A stretch of 64,000 nt of DNA from positions 3,827,501 through 3,891,500 of the forward strand of contig NZ_AP023213.1 of NCBI RefSeq assembly GCF_014218275.1. The letters run 5' to 3'. The translations under genes and the position numbers were made by a program. Source of the DNA: Citrifermentans bremense (GTDB lineage Bacteria; Desulfobacterota; Desulfuromonadia; Geobacterales; Geobacteraceae). The notes beneath the pieces were generated by a model. It saw only the letters and a list, made by a program, of their open reading frames with translations. It was not told the origin of the DNA and did not search any database. Positions 1-6,919 of this stretch are shown here, one piece after another (the stretch's first letter is position 1; each line of letters begins with the position of its first letter).

Positions 1-104
1 ATGTCGGCAAGGGCCTGGAGCGTCAGCCGCTGTTCCTGGCGCAGACCACGCACCTTCTCACCGAGCTTCATCTCTCTGATTTCCTGCTTTATCTTCTCTT
101 GCAC
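1..104 (-). CDS. XRE-family HTH transcriptional regulator, N-terminal part only
   Basis: The reverse strand opens with GTG at 104-102, behind a strong GGGAGGGGGAG ribosome site, and reads 34 codons to the window edge, so the C-terminus is missing. The visible residues include KLGEKVRGLRQEQRLTLQAL, the first helices of a Cro/C1-type helix-turn-helix. Proteins with this start often carry a C-terminal cupin, but that part cannot be seen. The gene is divergent from the protease gene at 280 and has its own promoter at 136-164, with a palindrome in the spacer that suggests autoregulation. The target genes are unknown. Confidence 0.72.
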   Translation of the reverse strand, partial: MQEKIKQEIREMKLGEKVRGLRQEQRLTLQALAD

Positions 105-135
105 GGCTCCCCCTCCCGGATATGACCCTCATGAA

Positions 136-164
136 TATATATGCAAAACGCCATCTGGCGTCAA
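136..164 (-). promoter_or_regulatory. Sigma-70-type promoter with spacer palindrome for the XRE regulator
   Basis: On the minus strand TTGACG (164-159) and TATATA (141-136) are separated by exactly 17 bases. The spacer holds the perfect palindrome ACGCCA-TC-TGGCGT (148-161). A dyad between the -35 and -10 boxes is a classic repressor site, so autoregulation by the XRE protein is a reasonable inference. Confidence 0.6.
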
Positions 165-211
165 GGGGTATTTGCAGCCACCCCCTCTCACCTCCGAAGC
201 GGCGGAAGGGG

Positions 212-240
212 TTGACATCAATCCTTTTTTTGGCTAGCCT
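212..240 (+). promoter_or_regulatory. Probable promoter of the DegP-like protease gene
   Basis: TTGACA (212-217) and TAGCCT (235-240) are 17 bases apart, about 40 bases before the ATG at 280. The -35 box is perfect and the -10 box is weak, which would fit an activated or stress-responsive promoter. Confidence 0.45.
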
Positions 241-279
241 TTACACTTCCTGCCCGAGCACCATCCCAAGGAGCGACAA

Positions 280-1710
280 ATGAAAAGCATCAGACTCCTC
301 GCTGTCTGCCTCATCGTCTCCACGTTAATGATTGCCTGCAAAAAAAAGGAGCAGGCTTCCTTCTACGAATCCGGCCGCAAGGAAACCGTCCCGGCGCCGG
401 TCCAGGAAGTCCCCAAGGACATACTGATCACTCAGCAGGCCTTCACCACGCTGGTGAAGACCGTAACCCCCTCTGTGGTGAACATCTCCACCATAGGCAA
501 GAAAAAGCTGGTACGCCCATTCTTCGAGTCGTCGCCTTTCTTCGACGAGTTCTTCGGTGAAAGCGTCCGTCCGCAGTACCGCAGGGAGCACAGCTTAGGC
601 TCCGGCTTCATCCTCAACAAGGAAGGGTATATCGTAACCAACGACCACGTGGTGCGAGACGCTGAAACCATACAGGTCAAACTCTCCAACGAAAGCGTCT
701 ACAAGGGAAAGGTGATCGGGTCGGACCCGAAGACGGACATCGCGGTGATCAAGATCGACGCCAAGGAGCCTTTGCCGGCAGCAGTACTCGGGGACTCCAG
801 CAAGCTGCAGGTAGGCCAGTGGGCCATAGCCATCGGTAACCCCTTCGGGCTGGACCGGACCGTGACCGTAGGCGTTGTCTCCGCGACCGGCAGGTCCAAC
901 ATGGGAATAGAGACCTACGAGGATTTCATCCAGACCGACGCCTCCATCAACCCGGGCAACTCCGGGGGTCCGCTGCTCAACATCTACGGCGAGGTGATCG
1001 GGATCAACACCGCCATTGTCGCCGCCGGCCAGGGTATCGGCTTCGCCATTCCCGTCAACATGGCGAAGCAGGTGGTGACGCAGTTGATCAGTAAGGGGAA
1101 CGTGAGCCGCGGCTGGCTCGGAGTCTCGATCCAGTCGGTCACCGAGGAGATGGCGAGTTCCTTCGGGCTTCCCAAGGCATACGGAGCCTTGGTGAACGAT
1201 GTAGTGCCTGGCGGCCCCGCAGCGAAGGCCGGCGTCCTGCAGGGCGACGTCATCACGGGCTTTGCCGGGACAACGGTGAAGGACGTCCGCCAGTTGCAGC
1301 GCCTCGTCGCCGAAACCCCCATCGGCAAGAAGGTCCCGGTGGAACTGTATCGCGACGGCAAGAAGATCAACGTCCAGATAATCACCGCTCCTGCCGACAG
1401 CGCCCAGGCCCAGGCGCAGAGACCGGCCGATCGGGAAGCTGGGGCACTGGGGCTCTCGGTCGAGGAACTGGGGGCGGAGATGCGTTCCCGCGGCATTACG
1501 GGCGTGGTGGTAAGCGACCTCGAACCAGGGGGGATCGCGGAGGAGAGCGGCATCCAGCGCGGCGACATCATCGTCTCTGTGAACCAGCGCAAGGTGAAGA
1601 ACCTCGCCGAGTACCAAAGGGCAATGGCAGACGCCAGCAAACGCGGCGCCGTGGCGCTATTGGTCAGGAGAGGCTCGGCCAGCATCTACTTCGCCCTAAA
1701 ATTAAGATAG
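280..1710 (+). CDS. DegP/HtrA-like periplasmic serine protease, predicted lipoprotein
   Basis: A 476-residue trypsin-fold protease with two PDZ domains (about 280-365 and 390-475), expected to degrade or refold damaged envelope proteins. The triad is visible: His123 in TNDHVV, Asp153 in KTDIAVIK and Ser228 in PGNSGGPL. The N-terminus is a signal peptide ending LMIAC, so Cys20 is probably lipidated and the enzyme membrane-anchored, unlike soluble DegP. The ATG follows AAGGAG at a good distance. The gene is monocistronic and divergent from the XRE regulator. Family membership is certain; the exact DegP/DegQ/DegS type is not. Confidence 0.95.
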   Translation: MKSIRLLAVCLIVSTLMIACKKKEQASFYESGRKETVPAPVQEVPKDILITQQAFTTLVKTVTPSVVNISTIGKKKLVRPFFESSPFFDEFFGESVRPQYRREHSLGSGFILNKEGYIVTNDHVVRDAETIQVKLSNESVYKGKVIGSDPKTDIAVIKIDAKEPLPAAVLGDSSKLQVGQWAIAIGNPFGLDRTVTVGVVSATGRSNMGIETYEDFIQTDASINPGNSGGPLLNIYGEVIGINTAIVAAGQGIGFAIPVNMAKQVVTQLISKGNVSRGWLGVSIQSVTEEMASSFGLPKAYGALVNDVVPGGPAAKAGVLQGDVITGFAGTTVKDVRQLQRLVAETPIGKKVPVELYRDGKKINVQIITAPADSAQAQAQRPADREAGALGLSVEELGAEMRSRGITGVVVSDLEPGGIAEESGIQRGDIIVSVNQRKVKNLAEYQRAMADASKRGAVALLVRRGSASIYFALKLR

Positions 1711-1770
1711 AATCTTGGGGAAAAACTGCGTATAGTGCGTTGCTGACATTCAGCACCGGGGAGCGATCCA

Positions 1771-2034
1771 ATGAGTCTCATTGAAAATCCAGACCATGCC
1801 AGAAGACTCGCCAGAGCCATCGTTTCGGATGTGGCCCTCTACAACCGTGAGAAAGTGGAGCAGGGGATCAAGGACGACAACATCTTCGAAGTGCTGAACG
1901 ACCAGCTGGCCGAGGGGCGGGAACATTTTGAGTCCCGGGTCAGTACCGAACTGGCGCAATCCAACATATTCGACATAGCTGTCGTCGATGTGCTGATCAA
2001 GCGGGCAGGGAAGATCGAATCCACCATCTGGTAG
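1771..2034 (+). CDS. Small conserved-looking acidic protein of unknown function
   Basis: An 87-residue charged, predicted alpha-helical protein without signal peptide or membrane segment. The ATG follows GGGGAG at 7 bases. The opening stretch ARRLARAIVSDVALYN followed by an acidic helix resembles short C-terminal segments I have seen on other deltaproteobacterial proteins, but I cannot name a family. It is expressed alone: 60 bases separate it from the protease gene and a terminator follows at 2070. Codon use matches its neighbours, so it is very likely real. Confidence 0.75.
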   Translation: MSLIENPDHARRLARAIVSDVALYNREKVEQGIKDDNIFEVLNDQLAEGREHFESRVSTELAQSNIFDIAVVDVLIKRAGKIESTIW

Positions 2035-2069
2035 GCAAGCAGCAATTTACCCAGTGCAGCTATAACCCC

Positions 2070-2107
2070 GGGCGCGCTTCCTTTAGAAACGCGCCCTCGT
2101 TTTTTTT
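2070..2107 (+). terminator. Rho-independent terminator
   Basis: GGGCGCG (2070-2076) pairs with CGCGCCC (2090-2096), followed within three bases by a run of eight T. It ends the transcript of the small gene at 1771. Confidence 0.85.
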
Positions 2108-2142
2108 AACGGGAGTCCTACTCCCTGGAGAACCGACAGGCA

Positions 2143-3102
2143 ATGGAACCGATTGAACTCACCTTCCCCAGCGACTCCGATCCGGAGCGGCTGGACAGCT
2201 TCATATCCCGCAGTATCCCCGAAGTGACCCGCTCGGCGGCGCTAAGGCTGATCGAGACAGGCTTTGCTACCGTCAACGGCGCAAAACAAAAACCCGCCCT
2301 GAAACTGAAGGGGGGCGAGGTGGTCCAGGTGGTGATACCGCCTCCGGTGCCGGCAGAGCCCCAGCCCGAGGAGATCCCCATCGAGGTGCTCTACGAGGAT
2401 GCCGAGCTGGTGGTGGTGAACAAGGGGGCGGGGATGGTGGTGCATCCCGGTGCCGGCAACCCGGAAGGGACCCTGGTGAACGCGCTATTGGCCCACTGCA
2501 AGGACCTCTCCGGCATAGGCGGGGAACTGCGTCCCGGCATAGTGCACCGCATCGACAAGGACACATCGGGGACTCTGGTGGTGGCCAAGAGCGACCGGGC
2601 CCACAACGCCCTCGCCGAACAGTTCAAGGAGCACACCATCAAAAGGGTGTACCTGGCCCTCGTCTACGGCTCGCCCAAAGAGGACAAGGGGAAAATCGAG
2701 TCCACCATCGGCCGCCATCCCACCGACCGCAAGAAGATGTCCGCCAAGGCGCGCCACGGCAAGACGGCGGTGACCCACTGGAAGGTGGTGGCCCGCTATC
2801 CCGGCATCACCTTGATACGGCTTAGGCTCGAGACCGGCCGCACCCACCAGATCAGGGTGCATATGTCCGAGGCCGGGCACCCGCTTCTGGCGGACGAGGT
2901 GTACGGCGGCACGGGACGTCTGTCCGGCGTGCAGGACCCGGTGCTCAAACAGATGATCAAGTCGATGGGACGGCAGGCGCTGCACGCGAAGACGCTAGGC
3001 TTTCTGCACCCGGTCTCCGGGGAGTACCTGGAGTTCGACACGGAGCTTCCCGCGGACATGGCCGGCATCGTCGCTTACCTGGAAGAAAAGAACAGGGGCT
3101 AG
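2143..3102 (+). CDS. rluD: 23S rRNA pseudouridine synthase, RluD family
   Basis: A 319-residue protein with an N-terminal S4 RNA-binding domain (about 16-75) and a pseudouridine synthase domain. The catalytic motif HRIDKDTSG is at 135-143 with Asp138 as nucleophile, and the downstream RLRLETGRTHQIRVH motif is intact. RluD isomerises uridines in helix 69 of 23S rRNA; this exact specificity is by family. Oddly, the last residues (Asn-Arg-Gly) and the TAG stop at 3100-3102 are built from the first unit of a GGGGCTA repeat array that continues downstream. Confidence 0.93.
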   Translation: MEPIELTFPSDSDPERLDSFISRSIPEVTRSAALRLIETGFATVNGAKQKPALKLKGGEVVQVVIPPPVPAEPQPEEIPIEVLYEDAELVVVNKGAGMVVHPGAGNPEGTLVNALLAHCKDLSGIGGELRPGIVHRIDKDTSGTLVVAKSDRAHNALAEQFKEHTIKRVYLALVYGSPKEDKGKIESTIGRHPTDRKKMSAKARHGKTAVTHWKVVARYPGITLIRLRLETGRTHQIRVHMSEAGHPLLADEVYGGTGRLSGVQDPVLKQMIKSMGRQALHAKTLGFLHPVSGEYLEFDTELPADMAGIVAYLEEKNRG

Positions 3103-3131
3103 GGGCTAGGGACTGGGGGCTGGTAAAACCA
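3094..3131 (+). repeat. GGGGCTA heptad repeat array at the rluD 3' end
   Basis: Imperfect 7-base units (GGGGCTA, GGGGCTA, GGGACTG, GGGGCT) run from 3094 to about 3120, followed by the small hairpin TGGTAAAACCA (3121-3131). The rluD stop codon lies in the first unit. The same unit order and hairpin recur near 27901-27932. Confidence 0.8.
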
Positions 3132-3193
3132 ACCGCCTCCTGGACCCGGCTCCCTGGCATCACCCCTTATATACATAAAAAGAGGTGTCATAC

Positions 3194-3994
3194 ATGGAAA
3201 TGCAAAAGGCAGGAAAGATCCAGTACCTGAAACCCGCCCTCAGCGCAGGCGGAGCCGTGGCCGGCTTCACCACCCGCCACGAGGGTGTTTCACGCCCGCC
3301 GTACAACTCGCTGAACCTCGGGAGCAACACCCTCGACTCCTCCCACAACGTCGAAGGAAACCGCAGCCTTCTGGCCCGAAGCCTCGGCTCCACCCTGGAC
3401 CGCTTCCTTACGGTGAGCCAGGTGCACGGGACCGATCTGCTGGTGATCGACGCCCCCAACCCTGAGCTCTCCCACTTCCTGAAGCTCGAATGCGACGGCA
3501 TCGTCACCAACCAGCCGGGGATCATGATCGCCATCTGCGTCGCCGACTGCGTCCCGATCCTTCTGCACGACCCGGTTAAGCGCGTGGTGGCGGCCCTGCA
3601 CGCCGGATGGCAGGGAACTGTGGGGAACATAGTCGGCAAAGGGGTGGAGGCTATGACCACGCTGTTTGGCTGCGAGCGCAAGGACATCCGCGCAGCCATC
3701 GGCCCGCACATCTCCGGCTGCTGCTACGAAGTGGACCAGCCGGTCCGCGACGCCTTCAAGAAAGCGGGCGCCGCCTGGGACCTGGCCGCCAAGGAGCAGG
3801 GAGACGGCAAATGGCTGCTCGATTTGGGAGAAGCGAACCGGCTGCTGCTCAAGGATGCCGGGCTTCGCGCCGACCAGATCCAGTCCAGCGACCTCTGCGT
3901 CAGCTGCAACCAGGAGCTCTTCTTCTCCTACCGCCGCGACGGAGGGGATACCGGCAGGCAGGTGGGATTCATCATGCTGGAGGAAGAGCAATAA
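3194..3994 (+). CDS. pgeF: Peptidoglycan editing factor PgeF (YfiH/laccase-domain family)
   Basis: Family members hydrolyse misincorporated residues from muropeptide precursors in the cytoplasm and bind a metal through conserved Cys and His. Visible signatures are CVADCVPILL, LHAGWQGTVGNIV and IGPHISGCCYEV, in the usual order. I start at ATG 3194 because AGAGGTG lies at the right distance; an upstream in-frame GTG at 3185 would overlap that site. The resulting 266 residues is normal. An rluD-pgeF order is common in proteobacteria, although here a repeat array separates the two. Confidence 0.9.
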   Translation: MEMQKAGKIQYLKPALSAGGAVAGFTTRHEGVSRPPYNSLNLGSNTLDSSHNVEGNRSLLARSLGSTLDRFLTVSQVHGTDLLVIDAPNPELSHFLKLECDGIVTNQPGIMIAICVADCVPILLHDPVKRVVAALHAGWQGTVGNIVGKGVEAMTTLFGCERKDIRAAIGPHISGCCYEVDQPVRDAFKKAGAAWDLAAKEQGDGKWLLDLGEANRLLLKDAGLRADQIQSSDLCVSCNQELFFSYRRDGGDTGRQVGFIMLEEEQ

Positions 3995-4070
3995 GCTGTG
4001 GCACTTACGGTAAGGTTCTGATATAAGACGGCATGGAAGTTAGAACCAGTTAGAGGAGGGCTTCATCCAG

Positions 4071-5105
4071 ATGCGGACTTTTTTTAAGCTGGCCCTGTTG
4101 GCCGTAGCGATCTGCACCATGTTTGGCTGCGCGCACAACTATTACAACATCCCGCAGGAGACGCTTGAGAAGAAGGTGAAGACCATCGGGGTGGCCCCGA
4201 TCTTCGTCGACCCCGACTCCGACATCAGGCACCCGAACAAGGACGCGATAGTCTCGCTGGTGCGGACCTACAACGCCAGGAACGAGAAGGAGCTTATCGC
4301 TCGACTGCGGGGGACCGGCATATTCTACGCGGTCAGGCAGGTTGACGGGGACCCGGCGCGGCTCTTCTCCACTCTCACCTGGAACAAGGAGAGACGGGAC
4401 GACGCGGGGATCATCTACAACAAGTACTTCTACAAGAAGGACGAGTTGACGCAGCTGATGACGGACAACGGGCTCGACGCCATCCTCTTCGTCGCCGTGA
4501 GCGGGCTAACCAGGCAGGGTAAGGTCTTCTCCAGCAATTACCTCTCCTACCTGGACACGGACTTCAACTACCTGATCATGACCGCGCAGATGATCGACCG
4601 CGAAGGGAACACCGTCTGGGAGTACCCCAACTTCAGGAGGGCATCGCTGTCGTTCCCCCTGTTCTTCCCGCTGCAGTACCCCGACTTCGACGAGGCCGCT
4701 GCCAACCTGAGCGAGAAGGTGGACGTGAAGTTCAAGACCGTCGCCGGCGTCAACGCCGCCTTCGCCAAGACCGAGGCCTCCGCCATCGCCAACGCGCCGG
4801 AGGTTTCCGTCCTCTACGCGCGCCAGTTCGACGAGATGCTCGCGCTCCTGAAGACCTACAAGCCACTTTTCGCCAAGGAGAAGGAGAAGGAAGTTCCAGC
4901 TCCGGTGAGCGTTCCCGCAGGCTATGCCCCGGCCAAGGCACTGTCCCCGGTGACAGCGCCCGCAGCGCCGCAGGCCCCGACCGCAGCTGCGCCTGCTCCC
5001 GCCGCACCGGCCGCACCGGCCGCACCGGCACCCGCGCCGCTTAAGACCGCCCCGGTGCAACTTGCGCCGGGCGAAATCGTCCCGGAGGAGCCGCCGGCGA
5101 AGTAA
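4071..5105 (+). CDS. Lipoprotein of unknown function with Pro/Ala-rich tail
   Basis: A 344-residue protein whose signal peptide ends MFGC (Cys20), indicating a lipoprotein. The body (about 25-275) is globular and looks like a conserved outer-membrane or periplasmic domain, but I recognise no family. The last 65 residues are low-complexity Ala-Pro repeats, probably a flexible spacer that crosses peptidoglycan or holds the domain away from the membrane. The gene stands alone between pgeF and a strong terminator. Confidence 0.85.
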   Translation: MRTFFKLALLAVAICTMFGCAHNYYNIPQETLEKKVKTIGVAPIFVDPDSDIRHPNKDAIVSLVRTYNARNEKELIARLRGTGIFYAVRQVDGDPARLFSTLTWNKERRDDAGIIYNKYFYKKDELTQLMTDNGLDAILFVAVSGLTRQGKVFSSNYLSYLDTDFNYLIMTAQMIDREGNTVWEYPNFRRASLSFPLFFPLQYPDFDEAAANLSEKVDVKFKTVAGVNAAFAKTEASAIANAPEVSVLYARQFDEMLALLKTYKPLFAKEKEKEVPAPVSVPAGYAPAKALSPVTAPAAPQAPTAAAPAPAAPAAPAAPAPAPLKTAPVQLAPGEIVPEEPPAK

Positions 5106-5148
5106 TCCCCCTCGCCATCCCCTGACGCCAAGGCTGCGGGGGACAAGG

Positions 5149-5190
5149 AAAAAAAAGGCGGCACCGGACAATCCCGGCGCCGCCTTTTCA
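5149..5190. terminator. Bidirectional terminator between convergent genes
   Basis: AAAAGGCGGC (5153-5162) pairs with GCCGCCTTTT (5179-5188), with an inner ACCGG/CCGG extension. A-runs on one side and T-runs on the other let it serve both the lipoprotein gene and the converging glgA transcript. Confidence 0.85.
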
Positions 5191-5218
5191 TATTGTACCG
5201 GGGCAGCTGCCCCAACTA

Positions 5219-5389
5219 TCAAAGTTCCTCGTAATCCTCCGGATCTTCGGCCTCATCGGTCGCGAGCTCCGCCTCTTCCTCGTCGTCGTAATCCTCGTCT
5301 GTTACCCGCTCCAAAAAGGCCTTGTTGCTTTCGATCAGCCTGCGAACCTCGTTGGCAAGCTCATCCAGGTCGTCGTGCCCCAAACTCAC
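5219..5389 (-). CDS. 56-residue acidic protein translationally coupled to glgA
   Basis: The GTG start (5389-5387) overlaps the glgA TGA stop (5388-5386) in a GTGA junction, so translation is probably coupled. The frame runs to TGA at 5221-5219. The product starts with a possible helix (DELANEVRRLIESNKAFLERV) and ends in a very acidic tail rich in Asp, Glu and Tyr. No signal or membrane segment is present. It sits directly before a terminator and is the last gene of the glucan operon. Function unknown; a GlgA partner or regulator is inference from position only. Confidence 0.68.
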   Translation of the reverse strand: MSLGHDDLDELANEVRRLIESNKAFLERVTDEDYDDEEEAELATDEAEDPEDYEEL

Positions 5390-6846
5390 GCTTCGCCCCC
5401 CTTGCGCTGCAGAGCCCTCTTGTAGAGCTCCAGGTATTTATGCACCGAGTGCTGCCAGGAGTAGTCGCTGCTCATGCCGCGGCGCATCAACTTTTTCCAG
5501 AACACCTTGTCCTTGTAGGCGGTCATGGCCCGGCTCATCGCCTCCCAAAGCGCGTCGGCGGTGTACTCCTCGAAGACGAACCCGTTCGGGGTCTTGTCGT
5601 TGTCCTGCGGGTCGAATACGCTGTCGGCGAGCCCCCCGGTGCGGCGCACGACCGGCACCGTCCCGTACCGCATGGCGATCAGTTGCCCGAGTCCGCATGG
5701 CTCGAAGAAGGAAGGCATGAGGAACATGTCGGCCCCGGCGTAGATCTTGGGCGCCAAGGCATGGTCAAAGCCGCTGGTGAAGGCTATGTTGCGCGCGCCG
5801 GCCGCCTTTATCTCGTTGAACGCCTTGGTGTAGCGCTCCTCGCCGTTGCCCAGAAGAACCAGTTGCATCGGCGCCTTGGCCATGACCGGAAGGAGCTCCG
5901 CGATCAGGTCGAACCCCTTCTGCGCCACCATGCGCGACACCATGCCGAAGAGCGGAATCTCCGGGGAGCTGGGAAGCCCCACCAGTCTTTGCAGCCCGAT
6001 CTTGTCCACCATCTTGCCGGAAAGGGAGGCATGGCTGTAATTCTTCATGATCTCCTTGTCCATGGCCGGGTTCCATTCGTCGTAGTCCAGCCCGTTCAGG
6101 ATCCCGACCAGGTCTTCCTTGCGGGTCTGCAGCACGCCATGCAGACCGCACCCCATTTCAGGGGTCTGGATTTCCCGGCAGTATGCCTCGGAGACGGTGG
6201 TGACCAGGTCGGCGCTCAGTATCCCCCCCTTCAAGAGGTTCACCTTGCCGTAGAACTCCAGGCCGTCGATGGTGAAGCACTCCCTGGAGAGCCCCATGGA
6301 GTTGAGTTCCTCCTTGGGGAAGAGCCCCTGGTAGGCCAGGTTGTGGATGGTGAAGACGATCCCGGTTCTGGCGAAGAATGGGTCGTTCTTCCTCTCGTGC
6401 TTCAGGTAGTGCGGTATCAGCGCGGTCTGCCAGTCATGGCAGTGTATGATGTCCGGACGGAAATCCATCTTCTTCAAGAGCTCGAGCACGCAGCGGCAGA
6501 AGAAGGAGAAGCGCTCGGCGTTGTCGGGATAATCGCCGCTGGGGGTTCCGTAGAGTTCTTCGCGGGAGAAGTACTCCTTGTTCTCGATCAGGTATACCGG
6601 TATCTCCCCCAGGGAGGCCTGACGCAGGAAGCCCTTTTTCTCGACGCCGTCAACCATGACCGACGCGCTCTTTCTCCCTTTGCGCACCGCCATACCGCCG
6701 CGCTCCACCACCGTGTAGAAGGGCATCATGATGCGGATGTCATGGCCGAGATTTTTTAGCGTCTTGGGAAGGGCGCTGGCCACGTCGGCTAAACCGCCGG
6801 TTTTGGCAAAGGGGGTGACCTCCGACGCCACAAACAAAATCTTCAT
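5386..6846 (-). CDS. glgA: Glycogen synthase (GT5, ADP-glucose type)
   Basis: A 486-residue GT-B glycosyltransferase that extends alpha-1,4-glucan from ADP-glucose. The substrate-binding motif KTGGLAD is at 15-21 and the C-terminal donor motif FFEPCGLGQLIAMRYGTVPV is present. Length is normal. ATG 6846 follows AGAGG. It lies downstream of the GH57 gene with a 73-base gap that holds its own TATAAT box, and it overlaps the small acidic gene after it. Together they indicate glycogen or maltodextrin storage. Confidence 0.95.
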   Translation of the reverse strand: MKILFVASEVTPFAKTGGLADVASALPKTLKNLGHDIRIMMPFYTVVERGGMAVRKGRKSASVMVDGVEKKGFLRQASLGEIPVYLIENKEYFSREELYGTPSGDYPDNAERFSFFCRCVLELLKKMDFRPDIIHCHDWQTALIPHYLKHERKNDPFFARTGIVFTIHNLAYQGLFPKEELNSMGLSRECFTIDGLEFYGKVNLLKGGILSADLVTTVSEAYCREIQTPEMGCGLHGVLQTRKEDLVGILNGLDYDEWNPAMDKEIMKNYSHASLSGKMVDKIGLQRLVGLPSSPEIPLFGMVSRMVAQKGFDLIAELLPVMAKAPMQLVLLGNGEERYTKAFNEIKAAGARNIAFTSGFDHALAPKIYAGADMFLMPSFFEPCGLGQLIAMRYGTVPVVRRTGGLADSVFDPQDNDKTPNGFVFEEYTADALWEAMSRAMTAYKDKVFWKKLMRRGMSSDYSWQHSVHKYLELYKRALQRKGGEA

Positions 6847-6868
6847 GTAAAACCTCTAAGACCCTGAA

Positions 6869-6874
6869 ATTATA
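6869..6874 (-). promoter_or_regulatory. -10 box upstream of glgA
   Basis: A perfect TATAAT (minus strand 6874-6869) sits in an AT-rich gap 22 bases before the glgA ATG. The -35 region 17 bases upstream is poor (CTATTA-like), so the promoter may need an activator. Confidence 0.45.
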
Positions 6875-6919
6875 AGGGATATGTTAGATTAATAGTTCCA
6901 TTAGGTAAAGGTTTTTCTG

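Noticed and set aside
5062-6759. 565-codon plus-strand frame opposite glgA
   Set aside because: It is the antisense shadow of a high-G+C gene: low-complexity composition, no ribosome site, and glgA is fully conserved on the other strand.
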